A stretch of 64,000 nt of DNA. It comes from Paralichthys olivaceus. Lineage: Eukaryota; Chordata; Actinopteri; Pleuronectiformes; Paralichthyidae. Positions 1 to 8,957 of this stretch are shown piece after piece (position 1 is the first letter of the stretch; each line of letters opens with the position of its first letter). The position numbers were made by a program, and so were the translations under genes. Below the pieces are notes generated by a model, which did no database searches, was not told the origin of the DNA, and worked only from the letters and a program-made list of their open reading frames with translations. Location: positions 14,201,001 through 14,265,000 of the forward strand of contig NC_091112.1 of NCBI RefSeq assembly GCF_024713975.1, read 5' to 3'.

Positions 1-166
1 TTTACTTCAATTGTTTTGGATGTGGCTGCAACACTGTAACCCTTGGACTCCAGTAGTGTTTAGTGGACTCAAACACTTCACCCACCCCTCCATCAGCATA
101 GTGCTTTGTACATAATGAACGATTCATGTCTAACACTAACTTTAACCCAACCACAAGTCACCTGAG

Positions 167-244
<78 letters not shown>

Positions 245-607
245 CAGTCTATGGTATACACACACATACAAACACAAAGGAAATCTAATCTAAAATACAC
301 ACTATCACTTCCATTATCTCTCACTCTCTCTTACTCACACACACACACACTTTCTCTCTCTAACACACTCTCACACATACTTTCTCACACACACACACTT
401 TCTTTCTCTCTCTCTCTAACACACTCTCTCACACACAGATGTATGTATATCCTCATCTCTAGTCCTGGACTCTCTTCATAACACCACACACACAACGTCC
501 TGCTCTGTTATTGCTCTACCACTTGTTAACTCGGTGTCTTCTGTCTTACTCGTCCCTCGCCTCCTCTCATCAGTGAGTAAACAGGTGATCTACAGGAGCG
601 GACTCAC
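1..607 (-). other. Start of intron 1 of fucosidase copy 1, with (TA)n and (CA/CT)-rich microsatellites
   Basis: This is intronic sequence following exon 1 of the first fucosidase copy. It holds a long TA dinucleotide run at about 168-237 and a CA/CT-rich low-complexity stretch at about 256-440. A short motif at about 236-252 (tatatacagtctatgg) matches the terminal sequence of the MITE-like family seen elsewhere in the window. No further fucosidase exon is visible here, so exon 2 of this copy must lie left of the window. Confidence 0.6.
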
Positions 608-948
608 TTTGCACCGGAGGCCTTGAAAATGTCCGCCCACTCCTCTGGGTCGAAGAAATGAGCGTGAAACTGAGGAGCGAACTCTGCGTAGCTGAAGCCG
701 GGCGGGTAGTTGCTGCGCATGAAGCTCACACACTTGGGGTCCGGGGGTTGCTCGCCCTGCCAGTACCACCAGAACCACTCGCTGTCGAAGGCGGGGACAG
801 AGAACACCCCCCAGTGGACGAAGATCCCCACCTTGGCTTCGTCGTACCACGCAGGCAGCGGACGGGCGTCCAGGCTCGTCCAGTTCGCGGTGTAGCGAGC
901 CGCGGTTTGAGAAACGAGGGCAGCGGTGAAGAGGAGCAGGAACAACAT
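608..948 (-). CDS. fuca1: Alpha-L-fucosidase, tandem copy 1 (exon 1 only; gene runs off the left edge)
   Basis: Glycosyl hydrolase family 29 lysosomal enzyme that removes alpha-L-fucose from glycoproteins and glycolipids. Only the first exon is present, 341 bp coding for 113 codons plus two bases. The ATG at 948-946 begins a hydrophobic signal peptide of about 18 residues ([17 protein letters not shown]), followed by the family's N-terminal block [16 protein letters not shown] and the conserved HWGVFSVP. The exon ends in a good donor (AA|GTGAGT) in the same codon phase as exon 1 of the complete copy at 7079-7452. That copy lies in the same orientation about 6 kb upstream, so this is a head-to-tail tandem duplicate. 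Its divergence from copy 2 in the signal peptide and middle of the exon argues against a very recent duplication. Whether the rest of the gene is intact cannot be seen. Confidence 0.9.
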
Positions 949-1950
949 GGTGCCAGACAGAAGGTCACGCCACCATCACATGAGCTGACAGTGAACACAC
1001 CTCAGAGAAAGCTCTGTTGTACAATCTGTGAGAGGAACAAGGAAGCTCAGGCTGAGCCACAGGGAATAACACTGCAGGTGATTTACTTCCTGTCATGTGA
1101 CGGATCGCACATGATCGGTCACGTGGCTCTTTGCTTATTATCACTTTGTTTAAAGTTTCGCATTTTGCAGAGACACGTGTGTATTACATGAAATACTCAC
1201 AACTAAACAAGATCAATATATATATATATATATATATATATATTACTTAGTAGATGTATATAGGACTGCTTTACATAGAAGGTATAATTTATTTCATAAA
1301 TCCGTATGCACGCACCACATTAAATATATATATATATATATCTATATATATATATATATGTACACACATACATACATGCTGTGTTATTACCCTCTCCACA
1401 CAGATCAGTTTAGATCAAATAAGATCTAAACATAACCGTTTAAAAAAAATGAATTCAAATCCCCATGTGATTCAGATTTGTTACAGCCCTATGAAGAGTG
1501 TAACTATGTGATGATAGTTTAAGATTCCCCTTTTTCACCAGGGTCTGCATCCCTTGATGGAGAATTTGATTTGCCTGATGTTTAACTGTTATTAGACTAG
1601 TGCCCTACTGGTGAAGTAAGGGGATTTCTTTGAGAGACTTATCAGGATATTTCCAATGATGAATCGAATGCTGAAGAGTTGATAGAAAAGTATTTCTGTT
1701 CATTCGAAAAAAAATCTACTTCCAATCTGTTATCCCTCTGTAAATACACAACACTGCCATAGATAGATAATGAGAGATTTTTTATTATTGTGAGGAAAAG
1801 AAATGGGCAAATATTTTCTTTGATAATAGATTTCATAAAAATTGAAATAAATGTCAAATACATACTGGATGCACATTGATTATTGTTATTTTGTTTCAAT
1901 TTCCATTTGTTTTTGCCTTTAATGTTTCTGCTACTGTGAAACTTAACCCT
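949..1950. other. Promoter-side and intergenic sequence of fucosidase copy 1
   Basis: It holds the short 5' flank of copy 1 and two (TA)n microsatellites, at about 1216-1242 and 1324-1359. The remainder is AT-rich sequence without a recognisable gene. The small minus-strand ORF at 1642-2007 resembles no family I know. Confidence 0.5.
1092..1127. promoter_or_regulatory. CLEAR-like E-box pair upstream of fucosidase copy 1
   Basis: About 145-180 bp upstream of the ATG are GTCATGTGAC (1092-1101) and GTCACGTGGC (1118-1127). Each matches nine of ten bases of GTCACGTGAC, the CLEAR element bound by TFEB/TFE3/MITF at lysosomal genes. Vertebrate FUCA1 belongs to that network, so the placement fits. 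The role is inferred from motif and position only. Confidence 0.45.
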
Positions 1951-1954
1951 GTAT

Positions 1955-2806
1955 TCAGTCACTGAGCACTTTATTAGGAACACCTGCACAACTGCTTTTT
2001 CATACATTCAGTCAGTCAGTCAATTATGTTGTTATAGCCCTTTGAAATGTGTCATGCAATGCATACAATCACACCGATAGTCAGAGATTTCAGTTCATGT
2101 TTACATCAAACACCAAAATGGAGGAAAAATGAACCATCCTTTACTTCCAGGCCAGCACAATAACACATCATGGAATAAAGAAAAACATTTTTTTAACTGA
2201 TCTCATGGACGTGACTGACTGCATTTACATGGACAGCAATATTCTGCATTTTTGTGATTATAATGTTTCATGAATATTCTTTTCATTTTACAGTTTGCGT
2301 GTTGCAGAGCATTACGTAATAAGGATGGGAAACTTTTGTTAACTGCTGTCGCAAAATGCTGTTAAAGATCCAATAAGACATTATGATGTGATTACGATGT
2401 ACACATCTACATAATGTGACTCATGGTCAGAATACACCAAATGTCTTAATTCGATAATGGCGTATTCCTAGAATGACCTTATTTGGGTTGTGGTAATCAG
2501 AAAATGCTGTTAACATTTTCCAATTTTTTATGGTCTATATCAGAATATTGATGTCCATGTAAACATTGTCAGTGACTTCTGTGAACTTCAGTGACCTCCC
2601 GTTGACACCAAATGTGAATCTATAGTACAACACCTCTGGGATGTGGTGGAACAGGCAATTGGCAGAATGAATGTGCAGCTGGATCAACTGCAGAAATGAT
2701 GTGGTGCATTGCAGTCATGTCAACATGGATCATAATCTTGTGGATCCATGCCATGAATAACTGAGGCAGGCCCAGTGACTTTCTTAATAAAGTTCTCAGT
2801 GAGTGA
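1955..2806 (+). mobile_element. Tc1/mariner-type DNA transposon remnant (internally deleted, decayed)
   Basis: The left end (cactgagcactttattagg from 1960) is an inverted copy of the right end (ttaataaagttctcagtg, ending about 2800). The repeat extends outward to attcag/tgaat-like borders, giving an element of about 850 bp. At about 2620-2700 on the plus strand the peptide pattern VQHLWDVVEQ followed by NVQLDQLQ matches the C-terminal end of fish Tc1/mariner transposases. The frame is then broken, and most of the transposase is missing. The closing segment ending in ttaataaag is typical of this abundant fish family. It is a dead, non-autonomous copy. Confidence 0.72.
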
Positions 2807-2914
2807 ATGTTACATGTTCTGTTGGTGCATAGCTCAGTATGCACATATTATTCTATTCACATAGAAAAGCATGCAGAGGTCCGGTTGAGTCTCCATGCTG
2901 CAGTCAAAGTTTGT

Positions 2915-3730
2915 TTATTCTGGGTCATTCTCATCATTGCACACAACATCAAGGTCCCTGTTTACAACATCTGTAGAGGACTGAGTCTTTGAGTGTTGCT
3001 CATCCTGGTCCCTGAACACAACATCTGTGGAGGAATGAGTCTTTAAATGTGTATCATCCTGGTCCCTGAACACAACATCTGTGGAGGACTGAGTCTTTGA
3101 GTGTTGCTCATTCTGGTCCCTGAACACAACATCAGTGGATGACTGAGTTTTTGGGTCCGGGTCACCCTGGTCCCTGAACGTATCTGTGGAGGACTGGGTC
3201 TTTGAATGTGGGTCATCCTGGTCCCTGGACACAAAACCTGTGGAGGACTGGGTCTTTGGGTCCGGGTCGCCCTGGAGCCTGCACACCAAGTTCTTATCGG
3301 TCTCCAGCTGTGGACAGGACGCGTACACGGCCAGAGCCTCCAGACCGGCCACGATGAGCGAGTCCCGCCGCTGCGTCTTGCGGCTGTACCCGAGCCGCTT
3401 CAGGGTCCGGCGGGTGGTGGCGAGCGAGATGGTCTTCTCCGGGGCGCTGCTGTTGTACAAAGCCTGGATCTCTTCACTCGTCGCCTGGATGTTCGCCTCC
3501 ACCACCCTCTCCATCCTCCTCTCGCCGCTCTCGTCGACGAGGCGTTTCCTCCCGCAGGACCCCCGGTGGCTGGAGGTCTTCCGCTTTTCGCACCATTCCC
3601 GGTAAACCCGGGACACGGCGGTCTTGGAGAAGCCGAGCCGCTTCACGGTCTCCGAGATGCTGCAGCCGGCGCTGCGGGCCCCCACGATCATACCCCGCTC
3701 AAACTCACTCAAATCCCGCGACTTCCCCAT
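2915..3730 (-). CDS. Single-exon gene: Tc1-transposase-type helix-turn-helix DNA-binding domain fused to an acidic tandem-repeat tail
   Basis: Intact ORF of 271 codons. Residues 1-118 resemble the N-terminal paired-like, two-helix-turn-helix domain of Tc1-family transposases: MGKSRDLSEFERGMIVGARS, then SETVKRLGFSKTAVSRVYREW, then the second HTH ending RTLKRLGYSRKT. The DDE catalytic domain, normally another 200 or more residues, is absent. Residues about 150-262 consist instead of six 17-18-residue repeats with core KTQSSTDVVFRDQ, encoded by 54/51-bp units. No transposon inverted repeats were found at its borders. The N-terminal half is GC- and CpG-rich, unlike the decayed Tc1 remnant next door. 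The stop codon overlaps an AATAAA on the coding strand (2914-2919). The best reading is a domesticated transposase DNA-binding domain that could act as a nuclear DNA-binding protein; that role is inferred. A recently truncated element is the alternative. Confidence 0.6.
   Translation of the reverse strand: MGKSRDLSEFERGMIVGARSAGCSISETVKRLGFSKTAVSRVYREWCEKRKTSSHRGSCGRKRLVDESGERRMERVVEANIQATSEEIQALYNSSAPEKTISLATTRRTLKRLGYSRKTQRRDSLIVAGLEALAVYASCPQLETDKNLVCRLQGDPDPKTQSSTGFVSRDQDDPHSKTQSSTDTFRDQGDPDPKTQSSTDVVFRDQNEQHSKTQSSTDVVFRDQDDTHLKTHSSTDVVFRDQDEQHSKTQSSTDVVNRDLDVVCNDENDPE
2952..3272 (-). repeat. Coding minisatellite, six units of 54/51 bp
   Basis: Unit starts on the plus strand (tggtccctgaacacaac) fall at about 3006, 3060, 3114, 3168 and 3219, with a more diverged unit on the left. 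Spacing is 54 bp except for one 51-bp unit. All units keep the frame of the HTH gene at 2915-3730, and all changes between units are substitutions or whole-codon losses, which suggests the frame has been under selection. Confidence 0.85.
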
Positions 3731-4064
3731 GTGTGTGCCCGCGTCTCCTCCGACAGCCTCTGGGGAGTTTTAAGAAGAAACGCCGGAGACTCGAGGTCTC
3801 TGCCAGAAACAAAACAAAGTCGTAAATACTGCGTCTTCTTCTGTGGTTTGGTTTTTTTGGCACATCAGACTGAACCATGGCTTATTGTCGCCCTCCTCAG
3901 TTTGGCTTCATGATTTCTTATTCGACTTTCGTTAAGTTCTGATCATGTACAACGAAAAACACTCTGTCAGCTCCCACATCACATCAACATGTACACACCA
4001 GTGGAAACTATAAACCATAATATGAAATAACACAGTTTGACAAATGTTAATGTAAAGCCAAATT
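3731..4064. other. 5' flank of the HTH gene and tail of fucosidase copy 2
   Basis: The first 40 bp are GC-rich 5' flank of the HTH gene; the rest is AT-rich. No gene or repeat was recognised. Confidence 0.4.
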
Positions 4065-4070
4065 TTTATT
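4065..4070 (-). terminator. Polyadenylation signal of fucosidase copy 2
   Basis: TTTATT on the plus strand reads AATAAA on the minus strand, about 400 bp beyond the fucosidase stop codon. No closer AATAAA is evident. Confidence 0.5.
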
Positions 4071-4465
4071 GTTTGATGGAAGTTTGACTTTCGTTCACAT
4101 TGAAATGTTTAATGTCTCATGAAAAATACATTAAAACATGAAAGATGAATAAATATCATGAACCAGGAAATTAATGTCATAATCTTTACATGTATTCTCA
4201 TATTTTACTCAGGGATCACACACACAAACTCCATTTCATTTCATGCAATGGAAGTGTGCCATTAATACAGGTGTGAGACTGCTATATATCGAGTATCTCA
4301 AAAGTAAACTTTCAGTTCTCAAAGTAACAAGAAATAATAATTACTATAATAAAGATGATCAAAAATAAAACTTTGGTCACTTTTTTATAAAACTTACTGA
4401 TAATTGAATCTGAGATTTTGTAAACATCAGTGTAATAGATATGCAACTTGACACAACACTGTATG

Positions 4466-7452
4466 TCAGGCTACACCCTCCAGCTTCAGAGTCCAGGCAT
4501 TTCCATGAGACATTGGCATCGCAGGCATAAGAATCATCAGTCCGGCTGTTTGCGTCATTGCCTTGTAGCTCAGTCTTATGTTGGGATAGTCCAGAAGTGT
4601 CACCTGTGGATACAGGAGATGATTAAGCTTGACTTTTTTCTTAAATTCATTTAAATGAAATTCAAAAGGAGACATATTATACTTATATTCAGGTTCTTAA
4701 TTTTTAACGTGGGTTGTTACTTAAAATGGTTTACATGCTCTCGACTTGAAAAATGAAAATCTGGACTCATCGGTCTGATGACTGACTGGGCTATTCAGGA
4801 GCAGTGTTTTTAGGAGGAGCTCTCTTTACTGCAGACTTTGGGCTTTTTAAGCTTTGGTGGCTGCGGTAGAACACGTTGTCCACTAAACACAAGGTCGATG
4901 ATCAGATCCCCAACTCCTCTCTTCTGCATGCGAAAGTGTCCAGCTCCTGACGGCTTTGCTGACAGTGTATGCATTGTGTGTGATAGAAAAAGCGCAGCAT
5001 ACAGTAGCACTGTATGAATCTGAGTGGGTGAATGTGGTATGTACTGTAAAACGCTTTGATGAGACTAGAAAAGCACAGTATAGAGACAGTCCATTTATCA
5101 TTTAACCTTTACCATACAAGAACCCACCCATGCAACACAGTAAAAGAAGGGAAAACTGAAAAGCATCATATGTCTCCTTTAACAGACACAGTGTGGAAGG
5201 CTTACCATGGCTTCTCCAGATATCTTAGGCGTTGTTAGTTGAAATGGTTGGTTGGAGGGCCAACCCAGCAATATGGCATAAACTGTGTTGTTTTTGGCAG
5301 TGTACCTTTAATAGGAGCAAACTGTGGTTAAAGCCAAACTAAATCAGTCTTTTGCATATAAGTAAAACAGATCGTGACTTCAGATTCTAAGTCCCACCAG
5401 ACTTCAACCGTGTTATTCTCCGTCTGGCTCCTCCAGGGAGTGGAAGCATAGATAGCCTCCCCATTTATCTCCAACCAGGCACCAAGTTCCCTCAACCGCT
5501 CCTCGAACACGGGAGCGATCATTCCACTTGCCATGGGCCCGATGTTCAGTAGGTAGTTGCCACCCATTGCCACCACGGTCACCATGTCCTGAGAAAAGAG
5601 ACTGATCGATGAATGCTGCATCTCCAAATGAGTTATTACATAAATAACTACCACCTACTGTGTCTTTCACCTTTATGATAGAGGGTAGGTCCATGACTTC
5701 CTTGAACCTCATGTCTCTTCTGTAACCCCAGGAACGGGTGTCAATGGTCTGACATTTTTCCCACTTGTGGTCTGGAGGTTTACTTGGGCTGTACCTGTCA
5801 GCACAGTTGTAGTAGCCTCCATGTTTGCAGTAGCAGCCATAACCCCACCGGTCATTGGTAACCACCTCATCCTGAAGTAATACACATGATTGATACATAA
5901 GTAAGTACGTAAGTAAAGCATGAACCAACATACTGTGTGTGTTCATGTGTGTGTGGTGGGTGTTTCACCTTGACTGGACTGTCATTATAGAGCCAGGCCA
6001 GAAAATGGGTTGAGTTCCAGTAGGTATCTGGTGCCTCCCAGTCCCCATCAGACCAGATCAGATCTGGTTTGTATGTTTCCACAAGGAGCCTGAGCTCTGG
6101 GAGAGTCTTCATGGCCACAAACCTTTGAGTCTTGAATCCCGAGGCTTTATCCGACAAGTAAAGAGGATGGTACCACTCGAACAGGGAGTGGTAGAGACCC
6201 AAACGCAGGGATCTCGTGGCAGAAAATCATTGGTAAATATACAAAGTAGTTGTAAGCGACTTCTTTTTATGTCAGCTTTTCGATTTCAAAGTTTCCATTG
6301 CTTCTCTGTCAAGAGTTACATAATTCATGCTTATATAGCTGGTTTGTGCCATGCAAATCCAATGTAAAATGTAAGAACAAGGTGTAGCTGCAGTGTTTCT
6401 GTTATAACAGCTCTGTGGTGGTCAGGTGGCAGGGTGTGTGACTAGTTTGTTTGTGTACTCTGAAAGATGCCACAGCGCAGAAGAGGTGCAAAATATATTC
6501 CGGGTGTCGCAGCAACAAAAGCAAAGATACACAGCAGATTGGATTTCAAGACACATATACATTGGGAGTATGACCTTAGAAAATAGACATGGGCTGCAAT
6601 GCAACCTTCAAATCGTATGATCCTGTTCTGCCGATAACTCTAAAAAAATCATTCCCTTTATGGAGATCAATCATTCATAAAATTCCTAAATCATTGGTCC
6701 TTCCCTTGCATGGTCTCATAAGAATGTATTAATCTACTGATCATTATCAATCTGCCATAAAGGAGGGCCGAAAGGTGGATTTAAATAAACACAGATGCAG
6801 CATCCACCTCTTCCTGACAGCAGCAGCCAGTTCTCCCACCAGGTCCCGGTGAGGACCAATGTCCATGGAGTTCCAGTTCCAGGAGGTTTCTGAAGGCCAG
6901 TTGGTGAATCCCTCATGGTGTTTGGATGTGAAGACCACATACCTGCAAAACCATGCACACATCATCTTGGGATAAGGTGCACTGTGCATATGTATTGGAC
7001 CTCTTTATTGACATTTTGATAGCATCATAGACAACAACACGTGTCAGTACCAGGTAGAGATGGAGCTGATGACCCTACCTGGCTCCAGATGCTTTGAATA
7101 CATCCGCCCACGCATCCGGATCGAAGAACTCCGCCTGAAACATGCTCGCAAAATCCGCGTATGTAAAGTCCGGCGGGTAGTTTCTCTTCATGAACTCCAC
7201 GACCTCTGGCTTCTCGTTCTGCCACCAGAACCAGAACCACTCGCTGAACTGGCCGTAGCCGGGGACCGAGAAGACCCCCCAGTGCACGAAGATCCCGATC
7301 TTGGCCTCGTCGAACCACCCGGGCAGGGGTCTGGCATCCAGGCTGGTCCAGGTCGGCTCGAACCGCGCTGCCTCACGAGTTTCAATCAATAACAGATTCA
7401 CGAGGATGAGAATAACGCAGGTAGGACGCAATGGAGGCAACATCATCACCAT
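4466..7452 (-). CDS. fuca1: Tissue alpha-L-fucosidase, tandem copy 2 (complete, 7 exons, 460 aa)
   Basis: GH29 lysosomal exoglycosidase. Coding exons in gene order are 7452-7079, 6942-6808, 6212-5969, 5871-5671, 5588-5398, 5305-5206 and 4603-4466; all phases join and total 460 codons, close to the human 466. The N-terminal signal peptide is hydrophobic (residues about 1-28), followed by [16 protein letters not shown] and [10 protein letters not shown]. Exon 2 carries the substrate-binding TSKHHEGF block. Exon 3 carries LIWSDGDW, whose first Asp, residue 225, aligns with the FUCA1 nucleophile. Exon 4 has the NDRWG and HGGYYNC blocks, and exon 5 has [10 protein letters not shown]. Motifs such as GFKTQRFV and APDTYWNS favour FUCA1 over FUCA2. 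A second copy lies downstream in the same orientation. The acceptor of exon 3 (cacgag|atccc) has a weak pyrimidine tract and is the least certain junction. Confidence 0.93.
4845..5100 (+). repeat. tRNA-derived SINE copy in the last fucosidase intron (degraded)
   Basis: The order of landmarks matches the better-preserved copy at 60182-60420: a tRNA-like head (ctgcggtagaac), gtccactaa..aaggtc, ctgcatgcgaaagtgtcc, then a tail with aaaagcacagtatagagacagtcca. It lies between fucosidase exons 6 and 7. It is diverged, and the B box is damaged. Confidence 0.6.
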
Positions 7453-8508
7453 TGAGGAGGAGGAGGAGGATTGTGATCCTTTGGAAATGAGGAGCAGAGC
7501 TGCACTGACTCCACTCTACTGTAGAAACACTCTGCTCTCGGTCACAGATTCTTAAGTTTGTAAAACCGGTGTGACAGGGTCACATCCAAGCGGTAACAGC
7601 TCGGGCTGAGCGATGAGGCAAATGCGGAAGTGCACAAAGATGGAACGATAACACGGACAATACGTCCGTCTTTATATACAGTGTATGGTCACATCACAGT
7701 GTGTATATAAAGAGACACACGTGCCACGCCCACTATATGCATCCAATCGTTACCCAACCATTATCACTGGTCACATGGTTAGGACAAACATTTTGACAGA
7801 AGTATATAGGTCATCACAGGGTACCTTCATTTTGTGAAGAAATGTGTGTTTAAAATGAACAACTACAACACACAAGTCTTTGTAGGAGAGAAGTTTTAAG
7901 TAGAGCTTGAAGACGCAGAGAAGAACATAGTGAAGTGTCAGACAGTCCTAATTAAAAAAGTAAGAGACCAAACCTGTTCATCAGGAAACGTCTGTATGAT
8001 GTCTGAATGGACTTGGGACAACAAAGCAGAACAATCTCTCAGGATGTTTTGATTCTAAGAGGAGAATTGATGAATGTAATGATTTACTCATCAGTGAATT
8101 GATGAATGAATTCCTCAGATTCTGTTACATTTAAATCCCAACTCTAAAACATGGAACAAGTGGCCTGGCAAACAAATTGTGTCTGCAGCCTTCATTTTTT
8201 CTCCAGGAGATATTTGAGGAAACACCACCATTGACCTAGATCACATCTGAGTGAGAGTAAGAGGATTAGTAACCTCTAAGTAAAAATGTCACAGCCAAAG
8301 GATTCACTGCTCTGATGGGTTAGATTTAACGACTGGAAAGCATCAAACAGCACTTTCTGTCCCACAATCCTGCAGTGATTCACTTGATGCAAATATACTG
8401 TGTATGTCATACAGCAGGGAAATAAGTATATCTTTCTAAGATTGTAAAAAAAGCACATGAATATATATAAATTAGATGAAAAGCAAACATGTCCAGTTAC
8501 ACAACACA
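7453..8508. other. Intergenic region between fucosidase copy 2 and zbtb8b
   Basis: It holds the fucosidase 5' flank with TATA and E-box motifs. From about 7800 onward it is AT-rich sequence without a recognised gene or repeat. Confidence 0.5.
7671..7711. promoter_or_regulatory. Facing pair of TATA boxes upstream of fucosidase copy 2, apparently MITE-derived
   Basis: TATATAAA occurs on the minus strand at 7678-7671 and on the plus strand at 7704-7711, forming an imperfect inverted repeat. The minus-strand box lies about 220 bp upstream of the fucosidase ATG in the right orientation. The motif actgtatataaaga followed by cggacg matches the end of the MITE-like family found elsewhere in the window (for example near 40528). 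A CACGTG E-box is at 7718-7723. Confidence 0.4.
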
Positions 8509-8514
8509 TTTATT
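8509..8514 (-). terminator. Polyadenylation signal of zbtb8b
   Basis: AATAAA on the minus strand, about 445 bp past the zbtb8b stop codon at 8958. Confidence 0.45.
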
Positions 8515-8957
8515 GTAACAATTCCCACAGTGGTCCCGTCATAACAAAAGCTGTGAAATTGGATCAAACTGGATTAAACTGTCATAAGAATATACAACAA
8601 GCTCTTTGTTCATCTTCTGTATTGATTATAAAAATGCAGGAAACTACAGCTCTGACCTTCTCTTTATGTAAACAGGCAAATATGAATTTGATTAACTGTG
8701 CAAAAACATGGGCAGGAAGTTAAAGGGCACGTTTATGACTTTAAAAGAAACACAAACACTGAATCCATTTGCTGTCAGACAAATCACAGGAGCCAAATAG
8801 CCAAAATTAGTCATTTTGTTTCATATTAATCAATAAATAAGTTCATGATACAGCAATAATTTAACATCAATAGCAGTTTGGCCACAGTTAACAACTGCAC
8901 AGCAGAACAGTTAAGAGTCTACGAGGTTTTCTTCATTGAGCACAGTGGGCAACAGAT

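Noticed and set aside
3206-3913. 235-codon plus-strand ORF
   Set aside because: Antisense to the HTH gene. GC-rich DNA opens the opposite frame and no domain is visible.
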